Shown piece by piece: positions 42,140 to 51,468 of a stretch of DNA of 64,000 nucleotides. The DNA comes from Aeropyrum camini SY1 = JCM 12091 (lineage in GTDB: Archaea; Thermoproteota; Thermoprotei_A; Sulfolobales; Acidilobaceae). The DNA lies in contig NC_022521.1 of assembly GCF_000591035.1 (NCBI RefSeq), forward strand, positions 310,001 to 374,000, given 5' to 3'. The position numbers were made by a program, and so were the translations under genes. Under the pieces are notes generated by a model. That model had not been told where the DNA came from. It ran no database searches and worked only from the letters and a program-made list of their open reading frames with translations. Within the stretch, counting starts at the first letter, position 1. Each line of letters opens with the position of its first letter.

Positions 42140-42550
42140 CTAGCCCTCCCCGGACTCGCGGGGCTCGAGGGGGACTGGTGCTGACGCCCTAAGCTTCACC
42201 CATTCTGGCACGCGCTCCGCCAGCCTAGAGGCGATCTCCCTATCACGATCGGGATCCCTATACTTATCATCCATCATAACTGGTATGCTCTCCACGATGG
42301 GGTACCACCTGCCGCACACCGGACACACTAGAACCCCCTCCTCAATCTCCTTCTCCATACAGCTCGAGACACAGGTTGAGAGGGGGACTGTTGACGCTGG
42401 CCTATCGAATAGGTAGCACCACCGCCTGCACTTTAGCCTCTCAGGCTGCGGCGGCATCCCGCTTCTCCTCTCTCTCACCACATAAAGCATCAACCTGGGA
42501 TTCCTGCACTCGGGGCAAGCCAGCATCTCCAAGTGGTAGTACCTGACCAT
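42140..42550 (-). CDS. Trm112-like zinc-binding protein
   Basis: 136 residues with four CxxC-type sites: CPECRNPRLML at the start, CRRWC, then CVSSC, and CPVCGRWYPIVESIPVMM. The first and last blocks match Trm112/YbaR proteins, which activate methyltransferases acting on tRNA, rRNA and release factor. A methyltransferase partner is not adjacent, although nep1 and others lie within a few kb. It is leftward and begins about 90 bp from the endonuclease V gene. Confidence 0.8.
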   Translation of the reverse strand: MVRYYHLEMLACPECRNPRLMLYVVRERRSGMPPQPERLKCRRWCYLFDRPASTVPLSTCVSSCMEKEIEEGVLVCPVCGRWYPIVESIPVMMDDKYRDPDRDREIASRLAERVPEWVKLRASAPVPLEPRESGEG

Positions 42551-42639
42551 CTCGCTGACACCTCCAGACGCCCTACGGTGAGATAGGTGGGCCTCGCGAG
42601 TGTTTAACCTTCGACAACCCAGCTATGGGGGCGAGCCGC

Positions 42640-43398
42640 CTACTCGACCTCTATCCCTGCTTTTAGCAGCGGCCTCTCCAGGTCCTCGACGCCGGGGCCT
42701 AGCCTTGCGCTGCAGAGGCTCGTGTGGCTGTAGCTTATCAGCGTCTGGCCTTTAACGATAGTCTTTACAGCCCTGCTTATCCTGTCGGCTAGCCTAGTTG
42801 GCTCCGGCATCCACCCTCCAGGCTTGACCGCCGCCTTCGCCACTGAGGCAGCCTCCTCAAGAGTTATCATGTGGCCTGGGGACACGTAGACCCCTCTGGG
42901 GGGCTCGCCTACCACAACAGCAAGCTTCTCCCCGTTCTGGACCACATACCTCACGCCAGCCTCCTCCACAAGCCTGCCCGTCAGCTTCCTCTTAGCCACC
43001 CCTATGCTCGGCCTCTCCAGGATTACTCCCACGTGGCTTGCTATGCCGAAGCGGCGTGGATGGGCTATGCCGTGGCCATCCACCATGACGACGTCCGCCT
43101 TGGGTGATAGAGGCGATGCTGCGGGGGCCATTACAGCCAGCTCCCTGAAGGCCAGCAGCCCTGGTATGTATGGTACGCAGACCCTGGAGATGTAGATCTT
43201 GCAGTCGACGGGCTCCAGCGTCTCTAGGGAGGTGAGTACAGCGGCTCCAATGCCAACACCCCCCCTTTCGGAGTAGGAGGCGTCTAACCCCAAAGCAGTC
43301 CTGGGATCTATATTGAGGGACTCGAGCTTAACCTTCCCCCTAAGGAGGAGCTGGGCCTTCACAGCCTTGGAGGCGGAGAAGCGGCAGTGCCCCTTCAA
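42640..43398 (-). CDS. nfi: Endonuclease V
   Basis: Nicks DNA or RNA near deoxyinosine or inosine. 252 residues: GLDASYS with the first catalytic Asp, [35 protein letters not shown] with a catalytic Asp and the conserved His, and [14 protein letters not shown]. The N-terminus overlaps the end of the proteasome gene by 4 bp, so the two are coupled. Confidence 0.92.
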   Translation of the reverse strand: MKGHCRFSASKAVKAQLLLRGKVKLESLNIDPRTALGLDASYSERGGVGIGAAVLTSLETLEPVDCKIYISRVCVPYIPGLLAFRELAVMAPAASPLSPKADVVMVDGHGIAHPRRFGIASHVGVILERPSIGVAKRKLTGRLVEEAGVRYVVQNGEKLAVVVGEPPRGVYVSPGHMITLEEAASVAKAAVKPGGWMPEPTRLADRISRAVKTIVKGQTLISYSHTSLCSARLGPGVEDLERPLLKAGIEVE

Positions 43399-44006
43399 CC
43401 CTCCACCAGCCTGAACTTTATAGTCTCCAGTCTTGGCTTGCCCGAGACTGGCAGTACAAGTACGTCGATTCCATCGCCCGTGCCTGCGTCTCTAGCCATC
43501 GAAGCCCTAAGAGCCTCCACAGCCGCCTTCTTCGCCTCCTCTAGTCTCATATCTGGCTTGTAAACATGCTCTAGAAGACCGAACGCCGTCGACGCCCCCG
43601 TCCCGGCCGCGACGTAGTCCTCCTCTATTATAGACCCCAGCGGGTCGAGGACGTAGAGCTTAGGCTCGCCTCCAGGATCTATCCCCCCTACTATGGCCTC
43701 AACGTTGAAGGGGAAGAACTTGTACGAGTAGAGTAGGGCTGATAGGAACTTAGCCACGTTCCTGACTGTAGTCGGCCTTCCCGTTTCAAGGGAGGCGAGG
43801 CGCATCTGCCCCTCGACAACCCTGACGAGCCCACCCATATCACCGTAGAGACCTGCGAAGGCGATGCCTATCCTGTCGTTTATCACGAATATCTTCTTGA
43901 AGTTCCTACTAAGTATGAAGCCCCCATAGCTCATCCTCTTGTCGGCGGCCAGGACCACGCCCTCATTAACCCTTATGCCCAATGCAGTGGCGCCTGCAAA
44001 CGACAA
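43395..44006 (-). CDS. psmB: Proteasome beta subunit (first copy)
   Basis: 203 residues. [25 protein letters not shown] places the N-terminal catalytic Thr after a very short propeptide (MSFAGA), with Asp and Lys in [18 protein letters not shown] is the conserved C-terminal block. Crenarchaea often have two beta subunits; the second is at 51469-52131. The usual TTTVG start of active beta subunits is TALGI here, so this copy may be the non-catalytic or structural type. Confidence 0.92.
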   Translation of the reverse strand: MSFAGATALGIRVNEGVVLAADKRMSYGGFILSRNFKKIFVINDRIGIAFAGLYGDMGGLVRVVEGQMRLASLETGRPTTVRNVAKFLSALLYSYKFFPFNVEAIVGGIDPGGEPKLYVLDPLGSIIEEDYVAAGTGASTAFGLLEHVYKPDMRLEEAKKAAVEALRASMARDAGTGDGIDVLVLPVSGKPRLETIKFRLVEG

Positions 44007-44155
44007 ACAGCAGCACCCACTGCCAGAGGTCTAGGCCCGGGGGATTATATCCTTAGGCTCCTCCCGCCAGCTCACCAAACTTTCGCCCGGTCAGGAGTAA
44101 CCGCCTCCCCAGGGTCCGAGGGTCCGGTGAACGGGCGTCCACTATAGCCTAAATC

Positions 44156-44761
44156 ATGGGATCAGCGTACATCGCCCTAATGGGTGCCGGGCTAATGGAT
44201 ACTGTGCCTGGCTCCTGCAGCTACTGCGGCTCCACGATGCTGGTCACCCTCCATATGGAGGGTACTATAGTGTGCAGCAGCTGCGGAGCGGTTTTGGCGG
44301 AGAACCTTATAGACGATTCACCGCCTCCCCCGGCAAATAAAGGGGAGGAGCTGGCGGGCCCTCCAATCAGGAGGTCTAGGCTGCCGAGGGGCGTGAGGAG
44401 GGCTTATAGGAGGGCTCTGACCAGGGGCCATGTTGTCGCTGGAGGCAGGTCTATGGCGTACACCGACCTAAAGGCCTTGAGGCTGGCCAGTGCTGACGAG
44501 GCTATGGCTGCTATACTAAGCAGGCTATCATCCATACCGGGCCTTGCCCGCAGGAGACCCCGGGTTGCTGTGGGTATAGCCATCTACATAAGCCATAGGC
44601 TCCGCGGCCGCTCGAAAATCGCCGCGTTGAGGAGCGCCGCCAGGTCTTCTGGAGCGTCTCTGACCGCTCTTGAGCGTGCGGAGAAGGCTTACAGAAGGGA
44701 GATCGAGAGTATAATATGGGACATGGCGTGGGCCCCAGGTCATGGAGGCGAAAGGGTTTAG
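44156..44761 (+). CDS. Short TFB-related protein (zinc ribbon plus partial cyclin fold)
   Basis: 201 residues. CSYCGSTMLVTLHMEGTIVCSSCGAVLAENLID is the N-terminal zinc ribbon of transcription factor B. It is followed by IRRSRLPRGVRRAYRR and only one cyclin-like repeat's worth of sequence, whereas TFB normally has two and about 300 residues. The shape recalls the truncated TFB3 proteins of Sulfolobales, which act alongside a full TFB (family knowledge). Its end overlaps the open frame of the next gene. Confidence 0.75.
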   Translation: MGSAYIALMGAGLMDTVPGSCSYCGSTMLVTLHMEGTIVCSSCGAVLAENLIDDSPPPPANKGEELAGPPIRRSRLPRGVRRAYRRALTRGHVVAGGRSMAYTDLKALRLASADEAMAAILSRLSSIPGLARRRPRVAVGIAIYISHRLRGRSKIAALRSAARSSGASLTALERAEKAYRREIESIIWDMAWAPGHGGERV

Positions 44762-44817
44762 CTCCCTACAGGACCATATACTACTGGGACTGGCGTGTTC
44801 AGGCGGATGAGAAGGCT

Positions 44818-45870
44818 ATGACAGGAGGGTATGGAAGGCAGGCCGGTTTCCTGGGCGACCCGGCCTCGGCGGCGAAGAAGATACACGTGCCCACCTACGA
44901 CGAGATTCTTGAAAGGATCGGTAGGAGGCCGAGGAGGCCTTCTAGGAGGCGCGCCGTCTATGAGGAGGAGATTGAACTCCTCACTAGAGTTAGGGACATA
45001 GTAATCTCTAAGACCGACTTCGTGAGAGAAGTTGCAAGGCTTCTAGACAGCCTACACCCGTTCCACAGAGAGCTTATCGAGATAGAGTTCAATAGGAGGG
45101 ATGTCGGCAGCGCCGTGAGCTGTGTTAGCAGGGCCCGGAAGATGACTGACAGGCTTCTGGAGAGGTATAAGGTGCTCCTGCTGGCCTCCGAGAGCCCCAG
45201 GGAGGCTAGGGCTATTGCAAGGGAGGCCCGGGGAAGGATTCTATCCCTCTACAAGAGATGCTCCCGGGGGCTCGAGGTCCTCAGGAGCCTCATGGTTTTC
45301 ATGCACAGGCTACCAGCCATAGACCCTGACAGCCCCACAATAATAGTTTCGGGACCGCCTAGCAGCGGTAAGTCTACCCTAGTCAAGAACGTCTCAAGGG
45401 CGAAGCCGAAGGTTGCTGACTACCCCTTCACCACTAAGCGTATACACATTGGCCACTTCGAAGCCGGTGATGGCCGGGTGCAGATAGTTGACACCCCAGG
45501 CGTGCTAGACAGGAGTCTAGAGGAGATGAACCCTGTGGAGAAGAGGGCGGCCGCCGCTTTAAGGCTTCTCGACGGCGTAGTACTTTTCCTGTTCGACCCA
45601 AGTCCGGACGCCTACATGGGGCTGGACAAGCAGGCTGGACTCCTGGAGAACACTATAGCCAAGCTTGTCTCCGGCAAGAGGATCTACGTTGCAGTTAACA
45701 AGGAGGACGCAGTCGGGAGAGATAGGCTGGAGCAAGCCCTCACGGCCGCCAGGGAGGCTGCGGAGGCCGTTGGAGCAAGGTTCCTAGGATCTACATCGGC
45801 TATCGAAAGAGAGAGGGCCAGGCGGCTTGTAAGCCGGATAGCCTCGATGGAGGGATGGGCCGAAGCCTAA
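44818..45870 (+). CDS. Nog1-like GTPase (ribosome assembly)
   Basis: Walker A GPPSSGKSTLVKNVS at about residue 200, then switch regions VADYPFTTKRIHIGHF and VDTPGVLDRSLEEMN, and VAVNKEDAV in place of NKxD; this is the Obg/Nog1 class used in large-subunit assembly. An N-terminal helical domain of about 170 residues precedes it, as in Nog1. The frame is open from 44716, but ATG at 44818 (MTGGYGRQAGFLG) lies beyond the end of the TFB-like gene and is the more reasonable start. Confidence 0.88.
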   Translation: MTGGYGRQAGFLGDPASAAKKIHVPTYDEILERIGRRPRRPSRRRAVYEEEIELLTRVRDIVISKTDFVREVARLLDSLHPFHRELIEIEFNRRDVGSAVSCVSRARKMTDRLLERYKVLLLASESPREARAIAREARGRILSLYKRCSRGLEVLRSLMVFMHRLPAIDPDSPTIIVSGPPSSGKSTLVKNVSRAKPKVADYPFTTKRIHIGHFEAGDGRVQIVDTPGVLDRSLEEMNPVEKRAAAALRLLDGVVLFLFDPSPDAYMGLDKQAGLLENTIAKLVSGKRIYVAVNKEDAVGRDRLEQALTAAREAAEAVGARFLGSTSAIERERARRLVSRIASMEGWAEA

Positions 45871-46155
45871 GGCAGCGACCCTCTGTGTACAACCGCTGTC
45901 CCTCGCCTCACACGCTTCTCCGAGGATTACGTACCCATATAACCCACAGCCGCATCATTCCCCGGGAGGAGGCTGCGGCGGGGATCCAGGACACCCGGGA
46001 CCCGCAGCCTTCATACACTAGGGTTCGGAGCAGGAGGACGGAGGGTCCTCTTAGCTGGGGTGGGGAGTATGTTGAAACTCTCTGCAATAACAACGGAAAA
46101 CCGCAGAGGGCGGCGCCGTTTGAGGGAGGCGGATTACAGCTTATATCGACTCCCT
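45871..46155. other. Intergenic region between Nog1-like gene and rtcA
   Basis: 285 bp between convergent genes. Open frames on both strands are short and have no motif. CTCTGC at 46079-46084 and GCAGAG at 46103-46108 can form a hairpin and may help end transcription. Nothing else is supported. Confidence 0.35.
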
Positions 46156-47247
46156 CTACCGGGGTGCCACGGCAGCGCCTTTCAGCTCCGCTTTGAACGG
46201 GCTGTCTAAGCCGCCCTCCAGAATCCTGTACTCGAAGCCGTCCACCATGATACTCAGCAGCTCGAGTATCGTGGAAGCATGGCTTGTGAGCTTAGCCCCA
46301 AATATTGTTGAGTCTCCCTCAGCCAGGGCAAGGTATACGGGGGCCATGTCGGACATGTGCCTATCTAGAGCGGCGCCTGTTCCTAAATCCTCTAGCAGGC
46401 TCTCCGCAGCCTCTCTCCCCACAACCTCCGCCGGTTTACCCTTCCTCCCTATGCTGTCCCCACCCATCACGGCCTCGTCGAAGACGGCCCACACTAGAAT
46501 ACCGGTGCCGGGCCCCAGGTGGGGGTCGCTGTGCGGCTTGTAGGCCTCAATCTCAACTTCAGGGACTACTCCTAGCCTCTCCCTCACTAGGCTCGCGGCG
46601 CTCCTAGCCTGCCTCTCCGCTATACTCCCCGGGAGCCTCACGGCATGGCTCCTAATATAGACCCCCTTTAAGTAGCCTCTCTCCACGAAGCTCCTAGCCC
46701 TGAACCCCTCGGGTGGGTCGGGAGCTCTCACTACAACCCGCCCCCCACCCCGGGGGTAGTGGCCCCGCCTGAGGACCTCGATCTCGATCTCGTAGCCGAG
46801 CATTGAGAGAACGCGGGCGAACACCTCCCGCATGTAATCTATAGTGGGGGCCATGGGCACGTCGGTCCCGCCGGTAAGCTCCACCTCTACTGGCGAATCT
46901 GAGTAGGCGAGTACAGGGGCTAGAGCCTGGATTATAAGGGCCACGCTTCCCGCAGTACCTACGTCGAACCTGTACCTACCCCCCTTGATCCTGCCAGGTA
47001 TGAACTCTAGAGTCGTTGACCCGACCTCGGCTCCACGCAGCCTACCACCTGATATAGCCGCCACTGCCCTGACGGCGGTTAGGTGCTGGGGCCTGAGGCC
47101 TGGAGGCCTCCTCCTAGCCCTTATGTTGACAATCCTCAGAGGCCTACCTATCACCGCCGCCAGTGCAACCGCTGTCCTGAGTATCTGCCCTCCACCCTCG
47201 CCCATGGAACCGTCTATAACGATCCATCCCCCACCCAAACTACGCAC
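46156..47247 (-). CDS. rtcA: RNA 3'-terminal phosphate cyclase RtcA
   Basis: Converts RNA 3'-phosphates to 2',3'-cyclic phosphates using [21 protein letters not shown] at the start, [13 protein letters not shown], and [21 protein letters not shown] identify the family; the catalytic His lies in [16 protein letters not shown]. Length of 363 residues is a little above typical because of the N-terminus. It is followed by nadM upstream on the same strand with 7 bp between, suggesting an operon nadM-rtcA. Confidence 0.93.
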   Translation of the reverse strand: MRSLGGGWIVIDGSMGEGGGQILRTAVALAAVIGRPLRIVNIRARRRPPGLRPQHLTAVRAVAAISGGRLRGAEVGSTTLEFIPGRIKGGRYRFDVGTAGSVALIIQALAPVLAYSDSPVEVELTGGTDVPMAPTIDYMREVFARVLSMLGYEIEIEVLRRGHYPRGGGRVVVRAPDPPEGFRARSFVERGYLKGVYIRSHAVRLPGSIAERQARSAASLVRERLGVVPEVEIEAYKPHSDPHLGPGTGILVWAVFDEAVMGGDSIGRKGKPAEVVGREAAESLLEDLGTGAALDRHMSDMAPVYLALAEGDSTIFGAKLTSHASTILELLSIMVDGFEYRILEGGLDSPFKAELKGAAVAPR

Positions 47248-47254
47248 CCCAGAG

Positions 47255-47779
47255 CTACCCCATGGCCAGCAGCCTCCTCAGCCTCTCAGGAAGCCCTATC
47301 TCCTCAACATACCTTCTGACGCCAGGGTGGAGGCAGCCCTCCCACCCGCGCTCTCCCGAGGCCATGAGCCGCCTTATCCTCGTCCCGCTGCACTCACCCC
47401 TCTTGAACATGGGTGGCCTCAGAGCGGCGAGGCCCATGTCCTCGAAGAGCATGAGCACGAGCTCGTTACCGCTGACCACCCCGTCAAAGGGGGGGAGAAG
47501 CATCTTCAAATACTGGACCCAAACCTTGTTCATAGCTATATCCGGCACAGGGACTATCATAATCCTCCCACACCAGTCCCCAAGATCCTCCAGCATAAGC
47601 CTCAGAGCCTCCACACGCTCCCCCGCCGTCATAGGGTTATCCAGAGTGTAGGACTCCTGAGCCGAGCCCACGACTACTATAACCTCCTCAGCGTTATCGA
47701 GGGCCCAGCGTATTGTGTGGAGGTGCCCCAGGTGGGGGGGCTGGAACCTGCCGACAACTAGAAGACGCTTCATCCGCAT
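47255..47779 (-). CDS. nadM: Nicotinamide-nucleotide adenylyltransferase
   Basis: Makes NAD from NMN and [21 protein letters not shown] holds the nucleotidyl-transferase HxGH motif, and [10 protein letters not shown] is the ISSTR-like C-terminal motif. 174 residues, the archaeal length. Start ATG at 47779; an internal ATG after MR- is also possible. Confidence 0.93.
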   Translation of the reverse strand: MRMKRLLVVGRFQPPHLGHLHTIRWALDNAEEVIVVVGSAQESYTLDNPMTAGERVEALRLMLEDLGDWCGRIMIVPVPDIAMNKVWVQYLKMLLPPFDGVVSGNELVLMLFEDMGLAALRPPMFKRGECSGTRIRRLMASGERGWEGCLHPGVRRYVEEIGLPERLRRLLAMG

Positions 47780-47848
47780 ATAGCCACCCCGGGTATTCGT
47801 GTCTACACTTAAACGAAATAATATAGGGAGGGCATCAGGTGGCCCCCG

Positions 47849-48910
47849 GTGGATCCAGGCATATACAGCGGTCTAAAGGTTGAGGCCGTCTCGACAGCGT
47901 CTAGAGAGTTCATGGGTGAGGACAAGTACATAGCCTCTATAAAGCCCTCCAGGATAGCGGAGCGTATGGCCCGGGAGGCTGGCTACAGCCCCGTCCTCGT
48001 AGAGAAGTACATCCAGATCCTGGGTGATGAGGAGGAGGCTAGGGAGATTATAAAATGGAATGACAAGCCCCTACCCGAGACTATAAGGTGCAACGACTTC
48101 CTCATCCCCTGCAGCGAGCTCGAGTCCATGTTAAGCCAGAAGGGCTTCACCCTCTCACGAATACCCTGGCTACCCCACGGCATCGAGGTCCTGGAGCAGC
48201 CTATAAGGGTGGGGGCAACCCACGAGTACATGCAGGGGCTCTACTACATCCAAGACCCGGGCAGCATGCTGGTAGCCTACCTCCTCGGCGCCGAGCCGGG
48301 TGAGGTAGTTCTCGACATGGCTGCAGCGCCTGGGGGCAAGTCAACCCATATACAGCAGCTGAGCCGGGACTCGACAACACTGGTGGCAGTAGACATATCG
48401 AGGAGGAGGATGAGAGCCCTGCGCTCCCATATGCAGAGGATGGGGTTCCGGAGCTACGTAGCCCTGAGGGCCGACTCTAGGATGCTAACCAGCATCGCAG
48501 GGGCTGGATGGGCCGACAAGGTTCTCCTAGACGCTCCGAGCACTGGAGAAGGGATAATAAGGAAGGACCCTGAGAGGAGGCGCTCGAGGAGCCAGCTTGA
48601 CGTGCTTAAGGTGCACTACCTCCAGCTAGAACTCCTATACACCGCCGTAGACCTTGCTAGGCCCGGAGCCCCCATTCTATACGCCGCCTGCAGCACCTCG
48701 CCCGAGGAGGGAGAGCTCGTCATCTCCAGGCTCCTGAGGCTTAGGAGCGATGTGGAGGTTGAGACTCTAGAGGCGCCTATAGGCTCGCCCGGCGTGGAAA
48801 CCTATCTCGGCATGGAGATGGAGGGCGAGGTTAGAAAGTGCCTAAGGCTCTGGCCTCACAGGCACGGGACGGAGGGGTTCTTCATATGCCGGTTGAAGAG
48901 GAAGGGCTGA
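47849..48910 (+). CDS. NOP2/Sun-family RNA m5C methyltransferase with altered motif IV
   Basis: 353 residues. LDMAAAPGGKSTHIQQL is the SAM-binding motif, VAVDISRRRMRAL the acidic loop, and YAACSTSPEEGE holds the nucleophilic Cys of motif VI. Motif IV, normally Asp-Ala-Pro-Cys, reads LDAPSTGEG here, so the second conserved Cys is a Ser. The N-terminal part before residue 120 is a PUA-like or RNA-binding domain. Substrate (rRNA or tRNA) unknown. It overlaps the next gene, a PUA protein, by about 25 bp. Confidence 0.85.
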   Translation: MDPGIYSGLKVEAVSTASREFMGEDKYIASIKPSRIAERMAREAGYSPVLVEKYIQILGDEEEAREIIKWNDKPLPETIRCNDFLIPCSELESMLSQKGFTLSRIPWLPHGIEVLEQPIRVGATHEYMQGLYYIQDPGSMLVAYLLGAEPGEVVLDMAAAPGGKSTHIQQLSRDSTTLVAVDISRRRMRALRSHMQRMGFRSYVALRADSRMLTSIAGAGWADKVLLDAPSTGEGIIRKDPERRRSRSQLDVLKVHYLQLELLYTAVDLARPGAPILYAACSTSPEEGELVISRLLRLRSDVEVETLEAPIGSPGVETYLGMEMEGEVRKCLRLWPHRHGTEGFFICRLKRKG

Positions 48911-49410
48911 GCAGGTACAGGCTCCGGCCTCCCACGCCTAGCGAGGAGAGGCTTGTAGAAGGCTTCTTCAGATCTATAGGCTTCAGGTCAAACCCCTACA
49001 CCGACGGCATGGCCGTTCTAGACCCCGGAGGCAGGTTTAAGGAGGTCTTCTACCTGCCCTGGGGTCTAAGGGGGGCGGTTGAGAGGCTTCCGCTACACTA
49101 CTCGGCCGGGCTAAACCTAGGCGCCATAGGCGAGAGGGGGTTCACCCCCAGCCTACACCTAGCGAGGGAGCTAGCCCCCCTCTGCGGCGCCCCAGTAAGG
49201 TGCATCAAGCTCACTCCTAGAGGCGAGAAGCTCTTCCTATACGCCAGGGAAGTCTACGGCGATAGCATAGCCTCATACACGGCAGGTGTAGCCCTGGTAG
49301 CCGGGGCCAACGGCCAGCCCCTAGGCTGGGGAGTGGGCTTGTCAAGGAGGGGCCTGCTTGTTGTTAAGCCTTTAAGAGACCTGGGCTGGTACCTTAGAAG
49401 GGGCGGCTAG
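48886..49410 (+). CDS. PUA-domain RNA-binding protein (Nip7-like)
   Basis: 174 residues from ATG at 48886 (MPVEEEGLSRYRLRPP), inside the end of the NSUN gene. The C-terminal 75 residues, ending VGLSRRGLLVVKPLRDLGWYLRRGG, are a PUA domain, and the N-terminal domain resembles that of Nip7, a ribosome-assembly factor. Coupling to an RNA methyltransferase supports a joint role in rRNA modification, which is inference. The longer frame from 48838 has poor initiator context. Confidence 0.78.
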   Translation: MPVEEEGLSRYRLRPPTPSEERLVEGFFRSIGFRSNPYTDGMAVLDPGGRFKEVFYLPWGLRGAVERLPLHYSAGLNLGAIGERGFTPSLHLARELAPLCGAPVRCIKLTPRGEKLFLYAREVYGDSIASYTAGVALVAGANGQPLGWGVGLSRRGLLVVKPLRDLGWYLRRGG

Positions 49411-49412
49411 GG

Positions 49413-50231
49413 ATGCCCTTGAAGGATGGGGACTTCGTGCTAATCAACTATACTGTCAAGGTTGTGGAGGACGGCTCGGAAAGGGTTATAGATACCACGC
49501 TAGAGGAGGTGGCGAAGAAGTCTGGGATATACGATCCGAAGCGTGTGTACAAGGAGTTCCCGGTGATAGTTGGGAGGACTAGCCTCCTAGGGCCGCTCGA
49601 GAAGGTCCTCAGGGAGCTTGACGTTGGGGAGAGGCGCGAGGTCGAGGTGCCCCCCGAGGAGGCTTTTGGAGAGTACAAGCAGGAGCTCATCGTGAGGGTC
49701 CCGGTGAAGCGTCTCAGGAGGATGAACATACCCGTGAGGGTCGGAGAGGAGGTTGAAGCCGGGGGTAGGAGAGGGAAGATAATAAGGGTTACAGAGAGGT
49801 TCGCCTACATCGACTTTAACCACCCCCTAGCCGGGAAGAAGCTGAAGATAGAGGTTGAGGTGGTGGGCAAGATCGACAGCCCCGAGGAGAAAGCCAGGAT
49901 ACTGGCGGCCAGAGCCCTAGGTATGGACCCGGACAAGATCCAGGCCGAGGTTTCGGAGGGGGGCAAGGAGGTCAAAGTCAAACTACCGCCAGAGGCCCTC
50001 GGGCTCAGTGACCTCGACGCCCTCCTGGCAAAAGCTGTGTCCGATATTAGAGAGTACCTGGCACCCAGGAAGGTTGACATAACGATATCCATCGAGTTCC
50101 CCGAGGAGACGGTGGAGCAGGCCAGCTCTCCGGAGGAAGCTGGCGAGGGGGAAGGAGAGGGGGCTAGCGGGGAGGAGCAGGCTAAGCAGGCTCCCGAGGC
50201 TGGTGGGGAAGAGGGGGAGCAGCAGGACTAG
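49413..50231 (+). CDS. FKBP-type peptidyl-prolyl isomerase, long archaeal (SlyD-like)
   Basis: 272 residues. FVLINYTVKVVEDGSERVIDTT at the N-terminus, then GPLEKVLRELDVGERREVEVPPEEAFGEY is the FKBP fold, with the insert-in-flap region GGRRGKIIRVTERFAYIDFNHPLAGKKL typical of SlyD. A C-terminal domain of about 90 residues follows and ends in a Glu/Gly-rich acidic tail. It acts as a folding isomerase and chaperone. It lies 2 bp after the PUA gene. Confidence 0.92.
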   Translation: MPLKDGDFVLINYTVKVVEDGSERVIDTTLEEVAKKSGIYDPKRVYKEFPVIVGRTSLLGPLEKVLRELDVGERREVEVPPEEAFGEYKQELIVRVPVKRLRRMNIPVRVGEEVEAGGRRGKIIRVTERFAYIDFNHPLAGKKLKIEVEVVGKIDSPEEKARILAARALGMDPDKIQAEVSEGGKEVKVKLPPEALGLSDLDALLAKAVSDIREYLAPRKVDITISIEFPEETVEQASSPEEAGEGEGEGASGEEQAKQAPEAGGEEGEQQD

Positions 50232-50236
50232 CAAGC

Positions 50237-51307
50237 CTATATAACCCCTGTTTTGCGTGCCAACGCCTCAGCGGCCTCCCGCGTGAGGCCCTTTTCACCG
50301 AGAATAGTGTATCTCTCCGGCCTGATCCTGGCGGCTATGGTAAGCGCTTCGACAACCTCATCCTCGGTCACCCCCAGCTCTCTCGCGTTAGTGGGGGCTC
50401 CCACAGTCTTCAGCAACCCCCTTATCCTCCTCCAGTTCTTGCCGTGCAGGTAGGCCATCATTATGGTTCCCACCCCCACGGCCTCCCCGTGGAGCGGCTT
50501 GTTCCTAGCCACTATGTGGAGCGCGTGGGCGAAGAGGTGCTCGCTGCCGCTGGCAGGTCTCGTGCTCCCTGCTATGCACATGGACACGCCGCTGCTTACG
50601 AGGGCTTCCAAGAGCACCCTATAGCCCTCCCTCGTGCCCAGTGCTATCTCCTCGGCGTACTGGCTTACGTGCTTGGCGCTTAGGAGGGCCAGGCTGGCGG
50701 CGTACTCGCCATAGTACTCTAGCCTGAGCTTGTGGGCAAGCCTCCAGTCCAGGACCGCCGTGTACTTGCCTATGAGGTCTCCGAACCCAGCTATATTGTA
50801 GCGCCTAGGAGCTTCAGCTATTACGTCAACATCAATTATTATGGCGTCAGGGGCTTTCGCAGGCCTCGATATTGGCTTGCCAAACCCCTTCAGGCTCGAG
50901 AAAGGCGATGTTATACCGTCGTGGCTAGCCACAGTCGGTATGCTGATGAACACCGCCCCAGACCTCTTCGAGGCGTACTTAGCCACGTCAATCGACTTCC
51001 CGCCCCCCAGACCGGCAACCACATCTATCCTACTCTCGGCAGCCTCCCTAGCAACCTCCTCTGCAGTCTCCACCGAAGCGTCCCTAACAATCTTCAACCC
51101 CACAGTGAGGCCCTCGGCCTCAAGGCTGGCCCTAAGCCTCTCGAAGTACCTGGACGATACCGTGTGGCCCGAGACGACTAGAACATAGCTACCGCGCTGC
51201 GCCACACCCGATATATAGCTCCCCGCCTTATCTAGAACCCCTCCCCCCACAACTATGGTCCTTGGAAGGTCTATCCTGTGGAACGACATATACAACCCCA
51301 GACGCAC
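50237..51307 (-). CDS. egsA: sn-glycerol-1-phosphate dehydrogenase
   Basis: Makes the archaeal-specific glycerol-1-phosphate backbone of membrane ether lipids. VVAGLGGGKSIDVAKY and ISIPTVASHDGITSPFSSL are the NAD- and substrate-binding segments of the iron-containing alcohol dehydrogenase-like fold; a zinc-site His lies in SEHLFAHALHIVARNKPLHGEAVGVG. 356 residues. The start is GTG or ATG at 51307 or ATG at 51289 (MSFHRIDLPRTIVVGG). Confidence 0.94.
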   Translation of the reverse strand: MRLGLYMSFHRIDLPRTIVVGGGVLDKAGSYISGVAQRGSYVLVVSGHTVSSRYFERLRASLEAEGLTVGLKIVRDASVETAEEVAREAAESRIDVVAGLGGGKSIDVAKYASKRSGAVFISIPTVASHDGITSPFSSLKGFGKPISRPAKAPDAIIIDVDVIAEAPRRYNIAGFGDLIGKYTAVLDWRLAHKLRLEYYGEYAASLALLSAKHVSQYAEEIALGTREGYRVLLEALVSSGVSMCIAGSTRPASGSEHLFAHALHIVARNKPLHGEAVGVGTIMMAYLHGKNWRRIRGLLKTVGAPTNARELGVTEDEVVEALTIAARIRPERYTILGEKGLTREAAEALARKTGVI

Positions 51308-51468
51308 CCGCTGTACCCTGCTAGACCATCCACACAGCTTCCCGGATGCCTGCTCCCAGAAGCCCCTAGTTACGTCCAGGAGCCTTTATAGGAAGCAACG
51401 TTAATAGTCCTCTAGCCCCACTAGCTACACCGGTAGTAAGTATACTGGCTATGGAGGCGGGCTGAGAG

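Noticed and set aside
45908-46196. Short frames in the gap between the Nog1-like gene and rtcA
   Set aside because: Composition-driven, no motifs, both strands open.
46985-47761. A 258-codon plus-strand frame
   Set aside because: It is antisense to rtcA and nadM, whose catalytic motifs are clear.
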